From contig NZ_JAUSXL010000002.1 of NCBI RefSeq assembly GCF_030815975.1, forward strand, positions 5,196,501 to 5,260,500: a stretch of DNA of 64,000 bases, given 5' to 3'. Below, piece by piece: positions 42,665 through 49,402 of this stretch (within the stretch, counting starts at the first letter, position 1; each line of letters starts with the position of its first letter). The position numbers were made by a program, and so were the translations under genes. The notes beneath the pieces are model-generated. The model worked only from the letters and a program-made list of their open reading frames with translations. It was not told the origin of the DNA and made no database searches. The stretch comes from Variovorax paradoxus. Lineage in GTDB: Bacteria; Pseudomonadota; Gammaproteobacteria; Burkholderiales; Burkholderiaceae_C.

Positions 42665-43525
42665 TCAGGGCGGCGACTGCGCATCGAGCGCCACCAGCCT
42701 TTCGGCCAGGCGCAGCACCGGCGCGTCGACCATGCGTCCGTCGAGGCTGGCCACACCGCCGCCGGCGGACCGGACGGCCTCGATCACGCGGCGCGCCCAT
42801 GCGAGTTCGCTGGCGCTCGGGGCCAGTGCGGCCTGCACCGGCGCAACCTGGTCGGGGTGGATGCAAAGCTTGGCGCCGAAGCCGCCGCGGCGTGCGCGTG
42901 CCGTGTCGGCCGCCAGGCGCTGCGCGTCGCGCCAGTCGGCCGTCACGCCGTCGATGGGTGCGGGCAGGCCGGCGCGGCGCGAGGCCAGCAGCAGCGAAAG
43001 GCGCACCGGCACCAGCTCGACTTCTTGAGCATCGCAGGCCAGGCCAAGGTCGGCCTGGAAATCGAGATTGCCGAAGGCGAGCCGAAGCACCTGTGAAGCC
43101 GCCGCGAGTTCATCGATCGCCGCAAGGCCGGCCGCCGATTCGACAAGCGGCACGATGACGCCCTTCGGCCCAATCGCCTCAGCCAGTAGCCGCAGGTCGC
43201 CGGCCCGCTCCGCCTTGGGCAGTACCACGCCCGCCACCAAGCCTTGCGCCACCAGCCCGGCCGTGGCCGCGCGGTCGTCCTCGTGCCACGGCGTCCCTGC
43301 GGCATTGATGCGCACCATCAGGCGTTGCCGGTCGGCGCCGGGCAGCGCGGCGAACGAGGCCGCAAGGCCTTCGCGCGCCGCAGCCTTGCGCTCCGGCGCC
43401 ACCGCGTCTTCCAGGTCGACGATCACTGCGCCTGCGCCGGTAGCCAGCGCGCGCGCATGGCGCTCGGGCCGGTCGGCGGGCACGAAGAGAAAGGTGCGCG
43501 CCAATGTGAGCGCGGCCGTGCTCAC
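42665..43525 (-). CDS. HpcH/HpaI-CitE-type CoA-ester lyase (citramalyl-CoA lyase-like)
   Basis: A 286-residue TIM-barrel lyase of the citrate lyase beta/malyl-CoA lyase superfamily: FLFVPADRPERHARAL, VIVDLEDAV (metal-binding Glu), VPLVESAAGL and GAKLCIHPDQV. It would cleave citramalyl-CoA or malyl-CoA to acetyl-CoA plus pyruvate or glyoxylate. It starts at GTG 43525, overlapping the CoA-transferase stop by 4 bp. With that transferase and the hydratase upstream it completes a three-step itaconate-type pathway. Confidence 0.86.
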   Translation of the reverse strand: MSTAALTLARTFLFVPADRPERHARALATGAGAVIVDLEDAVAPERKAAAREGLAASFAALPGADRQRLMVRINAAGTPWHEDDRAATAGLVAQGLVAGVVLPKAERAGDLRLLAEAIGPKGVIVPLVESAAGLAAIDELAAASQVLRLAFGNLDFQADLGLACDAQEVELVPVRLSLLLASRRAGLPAPIDGVTADWRDAQRLAADTARARRGGFGAKLCIHPDQVAPVQAALAPSASELAWARRVIEAVRSAGGGVASLDGRMVDAPVLRLAERLVALDAQSPP

Positions 43526-44724
43526 ACCGCCCCCGCCTCGCGCAATGCCGCGATGTCCGCCCCGCTGCGGCCGAGGCTGCGCAGGATGGCGTCGGTGTGC
43601 TCGCCCACGGCCGGTATCGCATCCATGCGGTAGTCGAAGGCGCTTTGGCGCCCGGCCGGCAGCAGGGCCGGAATGTCGCCGGCCGGCGAGCCCACCTGCC
43701 GCCAGCGCTCGCGCGCCTGCAGCTGCGGATGCGCCCACAGCCCGGCCATGTCGTTCATGCGCGCGTTGGCGATCTGCGCGGCATCGAGGCGCTCGACCAC
43801 CTGCGCGGTGCCGAGCGCGGCGAAGGTCTCCACGATGATCGCGCGCAATGCATCGCGGTTCTCGTTGCGCCGCGCGTTGCTGTCGAAGCGCGCGTCGGTG
43901 GCGAGCCCTGCCTGCAGCAGCACCTTCTCGCAGAAGGCGCGCCATTCGCGCTCGTTCTGCAGGCCCAGCATCACCGTGCCGCCGTCGCCGGCGGGAAACG
44001 GCCCGTAGGGATAAATGGTGGCGTGCGAGGCGGCGCTGCGCGGCGGCGGCGGAGCGCCGTCGTAGGCGTAGTACATCGGATAGCCCATCCATTCAGCAAG
44101 CGATTCGAGCATCGACACGTCGATATGCGAGCCCTTGCCGGTCTTGCCGCGCTGGAGCAGCGCCGCGAGGATGCCGGTGTAGGCGTACATGCCCGCCGCG
44201 ATGTCGGCGATGGAATTGCCCGACTTGCATGGATCGTCCGGCGTGCCCGTGACCGAGAGAAAGCCCGCCTCGCTCTGGATCAGCAGGTCGTAGGCCTTCT
44301 TGTCGCGGTAGGGGCCGTCCTCGCCATAGCCCGAGATATCGCAGACGATGAGCCGCGGATGCAACGCCCGCAGCGCCTCGGCGCCCAGGCCCATGCGCGC
44401 GGCCGCGCCGGGCGCGAGGTTCTGCACCAGCACGTCGGCATCGGCCACCAGCTCCTGCAGCACCGCGAGCGCGGCAGGCTGCTTGAGGTCGAGCGTGAGG
44501 CTTTCCTTCGAGCGGTTCACCCACACGAAGTGCGAGGCCTCGCCGCCCACGCGCGCGTCGTAGGCGCGCGCGAAGTCGCCGACGCCGGGGCGCTCCACCT
44601 TGATGACGCGGGCGCCGAGGTCGGCCAGCTGCCGGGTGCAGAACGGCGCGGCAATCGCATGTTCGAGCGAAACCACGGTGATGCCGTCGAGGGGTCTTGT
44701 CATGGGCGTGTTTTCCCTGTTCAT
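43522..44724 (-). CDS. CaiB/BaiF family III CoA-transferase
   Basis: A 400-residue formyl-CoA-transferase-like enzyme. The catalytic Asp is in KAYDLLIQSEAG (about residue 146), and GITVVSLEHAIAAPFCTRQLADLGARV is the standard N-terminal CoA-binding segment. It transfers CoA to a dicarboxylate. Start ATG 44724 overlaps the hydratase stop (ATGA), and its end overlaps the lyase start, so three enzymes are translationally coupled. Itaconate, mesaconate or citramalate is the likely acceptor from context. Confidence 0.88.
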   Translation of the reverse strand: MNRENTPMTRPLDGITVVSLEHAIAAPFCTRQLADLGARVIKVERPGVGDFARAYDARVGGEASHFVWVNRSKESLTLDLKQPAALAVLQELVADADVLVQNLAPGAAARMGLGAEALRALHPRLIVCDISGYGEDGPYRDKKAYDLLIQSEAGFLSVTGTPDDPCKSGNSIADIAAGMYAYTGILAALLQRGKTGKGSHIDVSMLESLAEWMGYPMYYAYDGAPPPPRSAASHATIYPYGPFPAGDGGTVMLGLQNEREWRAFCEKVLLQAGLATDARFDSNARRNENRDALRAIIVETFAALGTAQVVERLDAAQIANARMNDMAGLWAHPQLQARERWRQVGSPAGDIPALLPAGRQSAFDYRMDAIPAVGEHTDAILRSLGRSGADIAALREAGAV

Positions 44725-45629
44725 GCGAGCACGGCCGTGGCCTGCATCGTGAGCCAGCCGTCGGCGTCCTCGCCCCAGAGGCTGAAGGTCTTGCCGTCTG
44801 CACTGCCTTCGGCCGGCTTGCCGTGCACGCGGAACGGCGCGATGTCGAAGGTCGGCCGCACGGCGCGGAACTCGAAGCGAGCGAGCTGCGCGCCCGGCAC
44901 GTTGCGGCGCAGCAGGTCCACGAGCAGCGTCGCGATCAGCGGGCCGTGCACGATCAGCCCCGGATAGCCCTCGACCTGCGTCACGTAGCGGCGGTCGTAG
45001 TGGATGCGGTGGCCATTGAAGGTCAGCGCCGAATAGCGGAACAGCAGCACGTCGTCGGGCACGATCTCGCGGCTGAAGGCGGCGTCCTTCGGTGCCGGCG
45101 TGGGCGGTGGCGCCTTCTCGCCGGGCGCGGCCGCGGCGCGGTAGACGATGTCGTGCTCCTCGGTCAGCGCAAGGCCGCGTTCGTTGCGTACTTCATGGCG
45201 CACCAGCACGAACATCAGCTCGCCCGTGCGGCCGGCCTTGTGGGTGACCGAGGCGATGGTCGAGGTGCGCTCGACCCTGTCGCCGACTTGCAGCGGATTG
45301 CCCTGCTCCCACGCCAGCCGGCCGCCGGCCCACATGCGGCGCGGCAGCGGCACAGGCGGCAGGAAGCCGCCGCGCTTCGCATGGCCGTCCTCGCCGATCT
45401 CGGATTGGCGGTGGTGCGGCAGGAAGTAGAGCCAGTGCCAGAGTTCGGGCAAGCGCGTGCCGGCAGTGGGCAGCGCGTCGTCGCGGTCGAGCGTGGCCGA
45501 GAGCGCGCGCACGGGCGCGGCGGTGATGTCGTCGGCCAGCGTTTCGCTGCGGCCTTGCCAGGCCTGGAGCTTCGCGAGCGTGTCGCTGCCGATCGCGCCG
45601 GGGGATGTCTCTTGGGTGGAGTTGCTCAT
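44721..45629 (-). CDS. MaoC-type dehydratase/hydratase, two hot-dog domains
   Basis: A 302-residue protein combining a FAS1-like N-terminal dehydratase domain with a C-terminal MaoC-like region (RYSALTFNGHRIHYDRRYV, GLIVHGPLIATLLVDLLRR). This arrangement matches itaconyl-CoA/mesaconyl-C4-CoA hydratases. Start ATG 45629 (MSNSTQ) is 8 bp after the Bug stop. It is the first catalytic gene of the operon, followed by the CoA-transferase and lyase. Confidence 0.84.
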   Translation of the reverse strand: MSNSTQETSPGAIGSDTLAKLQAWQGRSETLADDITAAPVRALSATLDRDDALPTAGTRLPELWHWLYFLPHHRQSEIGEDGHAKRGGFLPPVPLPRRMWAGGRLAWEQGNPLQVGDRVERTSTIASVTHKAGRTGELMFVLVRHEVRNERGLALTEEHDIVYRAAAAPGEKAPPPTPAPKDAAFSREIVPDDVLLFRYSALTFNGHRIHYDRRYVTQVEGYPGLIVHGPLIATLLVDLLRRNVPGAQLARFEFRAVRPTFDIAPFRVHGKPAEGSADGKTFSLWGEDADGWLTMQATAVLA

Positions 45630-45637
45630 GGGTTCTT

Positions 45638-46615
45638 TCAGTCCACTGCAGCGCCGGATGCCTTGACGATGCGTGCCCACTTGGCGAGGTCGTCCTGCAG
45701 CAGTTTCGAAAATTGTTCAGGGGAAGTCGGCGCCGCGATCTCGACGCCCTGCTGGTCGAGCTTGTCGCGCAGGTCCTTCGCGGCCAGCGCCTTGCGCGTC
45801 GCATCCTGCAGCGTGGCCAGCACGTCGGCCGGCACACCCGCTGGCGCGAACAGGCCGATCCAGAGCGTGCCGTTGTAGCCCGGCACGGCCTCGGCAATGG
45901 CGGGTACGTCCGGCAGCACCGGCGAGCGCTTCTCGCCGCTCACGGCCAGCGCACGCAGCTTGCCGCCCTTGATGTGCGAGAGCGCCGAAGGCAGGCTCGC
46001 GAACACGATTGGCAGCTGTCCGCCGAGCACGTCGTTGAGCGCGGGCGCCACGCCCTTGTATGGCACGTGCTGCAGCGAGATGCCCGCCATGCTGTTGAGC
46101 ATTTCGCCGAGCAGGTGGTTGAGCGTGCCGTTGCCGGCCGAGGCGTACTGGTAGTTGGCGCCCTTCTGCCGCGCGAGCTTCAGGAACTCGTTGAAGTCCT
46201 TGGCAGGAAACGAGGGATGGACCAGCAGCACGTTGGGCACCGCGCCGACCAGGCCCACGGGCCTGAAGTCCTTCACCGGATCGAAGCCCGGGTTCTTGTA
46301 GAGCGCGGGGTTGATGGCCTGGCTGCTGCTGATGGTCATGAGCAGCGTGTAGCCGTCCTTCGGTCCCTTGGCGACCAGCTGCGTGCCGATGTTGCCGCCG
46401 GCGCCCGGCCGGTTGTCGACCACCACGCTCGCATTCATCACTTCGCCGAGCTTCTGGCCCACGAGCCGGCCGACGATGTCGTTGGTGCCGCCCGCGGCCT
46501 GCGGCACGACGAGCGTGACGGGGCGCGAGGGGTAAGGCTGCGCGGCGGCCGGGCCGGCGTGGAGCAGGATGGCTGCGGTGGCAAAGGTTAGCTGCGCAAG
46601 TGCGCGAAGTCCCAT
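45638..46615 (-). CDS. Bug-family tripartite tricarboxylate receptor
   Basis: A 325-residue exported receptor (signal peptide MGLRALAQLTFATAAILLHAG..., cleavage near AAAQP). Marks: LVVPQAAGGTNDIVGR, VVDNRPGAGGNI and HVPYKGVAPALNDVLGG. Start ATG 46615 is preferred; the frame remains open to 46684, but those codons are the antisense of a tRNA-Lys fragment. It leads the itaconate-type operon and is divergent from a LysR gene. Confidence 0.87.
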   Translation of the reverse strand: MGLRALAQLTFATAAILLHAGPAAAQPYPSRPVTLVVPQAAGGTNDIVGRLVGQKLGEVMNASVVVDNRPGAGGNIGTQLVAKGPKDGYTLLMTISSSQAINPALYKNPGFDPVKDFRPVGLVGAVPNVLLVHPSFPAKDFNEFLKLARQKGANYQYASAGNGTLNHLLGEMLNSMAGISLQHVPYKGVAPALNDVLGGQLPIVFASLPSALSHIKGGKLRALAVSGEKRSPVLPDVPAIAEAVPGYNGTLWIGLFAPAGVPADVLATLQDATRKALAAKDLRDKLDQQGVEIAAPTSPEQFSKLLQDDLAKWARIVKASGAAVD

Positions 46616-46625
46616 GTTTGCCAAG

Positions 46626-46667
46626 GCGGTAGAGCAGCGGACTTTTAATCCGCTGGTCACTGGTTCG
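46626..46667 (+). pseudogene. Fragment of a tRNA-Lys (UUU) gene
   Basis: The plus strand matches a tRNA core position by position: D-arm 3' half GGTAGAGC (46628-46635), anticodon stem GCGGA/TCCGC around loop CTTTTAA with anticodon TTT (46637-46653), 5-nt variable loop TGGTC, T-stem 5' strand ACTGG and TTCG of the T-loop (46664-46667). Acceptor stem, D-arm 5' half and the 3' part of the T-arm are missing, so it cannot be a working tRNA. It lies in the divergent Bug/LysR promoter region. Confidence 0.7.
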
Positions 46668-46727
46668 TGTTGTGGTGTCTCCATGGCCGCATGGTGTTCT
46701 GCCCCGCCCCTGCGCGCAATCTGCGAT

Positions 46728-46765
46728 TTCGGAACCCAGCCTTCTGAGATTCCGAAGGCTTGGGT
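46728..46765. promoter_or_regulatory. LysR-type operator with nested inverted repeats
   Basis: TTCGGAA (46728-46734) and TTCCGAA (46750-46756) are inverted copies, and ACCCAGCCTTC (46734-46744) is mirrored by GAAGGCTTGGGT (46754-46765) with one extra base. The block ends 11 bp before the LysR start, as expected for an autoregulated LTTR site that also controls the divergent Bug operon. Confidence 0.55.
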
Positions 46766-46776
46766 ACGATGGCGCC

Positions 46777-47688
46777 ATGCTTTTCGACCTGACCGACCTG
46801 CGCCTTTTCGTTGCCACGGCCGAGCTCGGCAACCTCACGCGCGCGGCCGAGCGGCAGCACCTGTCGCTTGCGGCGGCCAGCGCGCGCATCAAGGCGCTCG
46901 AAACCCAGGCCGGACTGCAACTGCTGCAACGCGAGGCCCGCGGTGTGCGCCTGCTGCCGCCGGGGGAAGCCTTCCTGCACCACGCGCGCCTGGTGCTGCA
47001 CCAGACCGAGCAGCTGCGCGCCGACCTGCTCGAATACGGCGGCGGGCTGCGCGGCCATCTGCGCGTGTTCGCCAACACCACGGCGGTGACCGATTTCCTG
47101 CCTGAAATCCTGCCGGGCTTCCTCGCGCGCAACCCACGCATCAACGTCGACCTTCAGGAAAAACCGAATGCTCAGATCCCGCGCGGCGTGCTCGACGGCC
47201 GCGCCGACATCGGCATCGTGGCGGGCCGCGTCGACACGCTGGGCCTCGAAGCGATCCACTTCAGCACCGACCGGCTGGTGCTCGTCACCTCGCGCAAGCA
47301 CCGCTTCGCAAAGCGCCGCAGGATTTCATTCGCGGAGACGCTCGACGAAGACGCGATCGGCATGCAGCAGGGCAGCACCTTGCAGACCTTTCTCGCGCAG
47401 ATCACCGACAACCTCGGCAAGCGGCAGAAGCTGCGCATTCAGCTCGGCAGCTTCGACGCCATGTGCCGGATGATCGGCAGCGGCGTGGGCATCGGCGTGG
47501 TGCCGGAGTCGGCCGCGCGGCGCAACCAGGAAAGCATGCAGCTCGCGCTGATCGACCTCAGCGATGCGTGGTGCGTGCGGGAGCGGTACCTGCTGGTGCG
47601 TGACCGGGCGGTGTTGCCGATCTATGCGCAGGCGCTGGTCGAGACGCTATGCCAGCACTATGCCGTGCAGCAGGCCGCCATCGACTGA
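46777..47688 (+). CDS. LysR-family transcriptional regulator
   Basis: A 303-residue LTTR with helix-turn-helix LTRAAERQHLSLAAASARIKALE (about 19-41) and a C-terminal effector domain (LRVFANTTAVTDFLPEILPGFL). Start ATG 46777 is chosen over the open extension to 46672. Divergent from the Bug-hydratase-CoA transferase-lyase operon with dyads between, so it is the probable regulator of that pathway; itaconate-type regulators in other genera are also LTTRs. Confidence 0.9.
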   Translation: MLFDLTDLRLFVATAELGNLTRAAERQHLSLAAASARIKALETQAGLQLLQREARGVRLLPPGEAFLHHARLVLHQTEQLRADLLEYGGGLRGHLRVFANTTAVTDFLPEILPGFLARNPRINVDLQEKPNAQIPRGVLDGRADIGIVAGRVDTLGLEAIHFSTDRLVLVTSRKHRFAKRRRISFAETLDEDAIGMQQGSTLQTFLAQITDNLGKRQKLRIQLGSFDAMCRMIGSGVGIGVVPESAARRNQESMQLALIDLSDAWCVRERYLLVRDRAVLPIYAQALVETLCQHYAVQQAAID

Positions 47689-47884
47689 GTGCAAACAAGG
47701 ACTTGCAGGCGAATTGTGAGGAAGTCGATGCCGTCCCCAATTTCCGTGGACAACTTTGGGGATAACTGATGTTCTTCCTTGTAAAGCCGATTTAACTCGT
47801 TGTTTTACAAGGGGAATAATCAGTTTGCTCAAAATTTGAGCGGTGAACAACGTGGCATGCGCCTGTCGCGATTAGCAGCGCTTG
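47689..47884. other. AT-rich non-coding stretch with dyads and DnaA-box-like 9-mers
   Basis: Between the LysR stop and the repeat pair. On the minus strand it contains TTATCCCCA (47757-47765) and TTGTCCACG (47745-47753), each one mismatch from a DnaA box; CCTTGTAAA/TTTACAAGG inverted (47777-47785, 47804-47812); and the palindrome GCTCAAAATTTGAGC (47827-47841). No open frame of note. It is much lower in GC than everything around it. Confidence 0.45.
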
Positions 47885-47990
47885 TTCAGGGCGCGTGCAC
47901 AGGCCACCGGGTACTCCCCTCCGCGAATGTCCCCCGGGCTTCGCCCTCCTCCTTTATTTCGCTGCGTGGAGCACCCGATGCCCTGTGCAC
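47885..47990 (+). repeat. Structured intergenic repeat, copy A
   Basis: Starts with box TTCAGGGCG (47885-47893), then outer stem GTGCACAGG (47895-47903) pairing with CCTGTGCAC (47982-47990), inner pairs CGGGT/ACCCG (47908-47912, 47973-47977) and CTCC/GGAG (47914-47917, 47968-47971), enclosing a core with CTCCGCGAATGTCC and ATTTCGCTGCG. The same core and box recur inverted in copy B, with a different stem sequence. Confidence 0.7.
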
Positions 47991-48037
47991 CTGGGCACGC
48001 TCTTGGTGTACAGCTGATCAACGACCGCTGCGCATAA

Positions 48038-48143
48038 CGCTCCCGCCGATGGGGTGCCTTGCGCAGCGAAATCAAGGGGGAGGCCGCAGGCCGGAGGACA
48101 TTCGCGGAGCAAGGTACCCCGTCGGCGGGAGCGCCGCCCTGAA
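48038..48143 (-). repeat. Structured intergenic repeat, copy B (inverted)
   Basis: Read on the minus strand it has the same order as copy A: box TTCAGGGCG (48135-48143), outer stem perfect over 12 bp (+ strand CGCTCCCGCCGA 48038-48049 with TCGGCGGGAGCG 48122-48133), inner GGGGT/ACCCC and CCTTG/CAAGG pairs, and core CTCCGCGAATGTCC...ATTTCGCTGCG. It lies 43 bp before the end of phaA, in the convergent LysR/phaA gap. Confidence 0.7.
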
Positions 48144-48175
48144 CAGCAGCAGCGAGCGTCCCCCTCGAAAGAGCC

Positions 48176-49354
48176 CTATCGCTCGATCGTCAGCGCCACG
48201 CCCATGCCGCCGCCGATGCAGAGCGACGCAATGCCCTTCTTCGCGTTCTGGCGCTGCATTTCGTGCAGCAGCGTCACCAGGATGCGGCAGCCCGACGCGC
48301 CGATCGGGTGGCCGATGGCAATGGCGCCGCCGTTCACGTTGACCTTGTTCACGTCCCAGCCCATTTCGCGGTTCACGGCGCAGGCCTGCGCGGCGAAGGC
48401 CTCGTTGATCTCGAGCAGGTCGAGGTCGGCCGCCTTCCAGCCCGCGCGCTGCAGCGCCTTGGTCGATGCGGGCACCGGGCCCATGCCCATGATGGCCGGA
48501 TCGAGGCCGGCGGTGGCATAGCTCGCGATGCGGCCCAGCGGCTTCAGGCCCAGGGCGGCGGCCTTCTTGGCCGTCATCACCATCACGGCGGCTGCCCCGT
48601 CGTTCAGGCCCGAGGCATTGCCCGCGGTCACGCCGCCGGCCTTGTCAAAGGCGGGGCGCAGGCCGGCCAGGCCTTCGGCGCTGGTTTTGCGGTTGATGAA
48701 CTCGTCCTTGTCGAAGACGATGGGGTCGCCCTTCTTCTGCGCAATGCTCACGGGCACGATCTCGTCCTTGAACTTGCCGGCGTCCTGCGCGGCCGCCGCC
48801 TTGGTCTGGCTGCCGAGCGCGAGCTCGTCCTGCGCGGCGCGGTCGATGCCGAACTTCTTGGCCACGTTCTCGGCCGTGATGCCCATGTGGTACTGGTTGT
48901 AGACGTCCCACAGGCCGTCCGTGATCATGGTGTCGACCAGCTTCCAGTCGCCCATGCGCTGGCCGTTGCGCGAATTGGGCAGCACGTGCGGCGCAGCGCT
49001 CATGTTTTCCTGCCCGCCGGCAATCACGATCTCGCTGTCGCCCGTGGCCACGGCCTGCGCCGCCAGCATGACGGCCTTCAGGCCCGAGCCGCACACGGCG
49101 TTGATGGTGAGTGCCGGGGTTTCCTTGGTGCCGCCGCTCTTGAGCCACGCCTGGCGCGCGGGGTTCTGGCCCGCACCGGCCGCGAGCACCTGGCCCATGA
49201 TGGCTTCGCCGACCTGCTCGGCCGAGAGATTGGCGCGCGCAATCACTTCCTTGATCACGAGGGCGCCCAGCTCGGTGGCTGCAATGCCGGCGAGCGAGCC
49301 GCCGAACTTGCCGACCGCCGTGCGTGCAGCCGAAACGATGACGATGTCTTCCAT
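48176..49354 (-). CDS. phaA: Acetyl-CoA C-acetyltransferase (beta-ketothiolase)
   Basis: A 392-residue biosynthetic thiolase condensing two acetyl-CoA to acetoacetyl-CoA. Acyl-accepting Cys 88 in NAVCGSG, then GGQENMSAAPH, NEAFAAQ, the His of GGAIAIGHPIGASG and the C-terminal Cys in SLCIGGGMG. It lies 48 bp downstream of phaC on the same strand (phaC-phaA operon), while phaB is elsewhere. Supplies PHB synthesis. Confidence 0.95.
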   Translation of the reverse strand: MEDIVIVSAARTAVGKFGGSLAGIAATELGALVIKEVIARANLSAEQVGEAIMGQVLAAGAGQNPARQAWLKSGGTKETPALTINAVCGSGLKAVMLAAQAVATGDSEIVIAGGQENMSAAPHVLPNSRNGQRMGDWKLVDTMITDGLWDVYNQYHMGITAENVAKKFGIDRAAQDELALGSQTKAAAAQDAGKFKDEIVPVSIAQKKGDPIVFDKDEFINRKTSAEGLAGLRPAFDKAGGVTAGNASGLNDGAAAVMVMTAKKAAALGLKPLGRIASYATAGLDPAIMGMGPVPASTKALQRAGWKAADLDLLEINEAFAAQACAVNREMGWDVNKVNVNGGAIAIGHPIGASGCRILVTLLHEMQRQNAKKGIASLCIGGGMGVALTIER

Positions 49355-49402
49355 GAGGTTCTCCGTTGAAGTGATTTGAAGTCGGGGTTGTGAAGGATCG
49401 GA

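Noticed and set aside
46626..46667. A functional tRNA-Lys gene
   Set aside because: The acceptor stem, D-arm 5' half and the T-arm 3' half are absent, so it cannot fold or be aminoacylated.
46616..46684. N-terminal extension of the Bug protein to ATG 46684
   Set aside because: These codons are the complement of a tRNA-Lys fragment, and the signal peptide starts at 46615.
47885..48143. An insertion sequence or MITE with terminal repeats
   Set aside because: No transposase frame and no flanking direct duplication was found; the two copies are better explained as separate structured repeats in opposite orientation.
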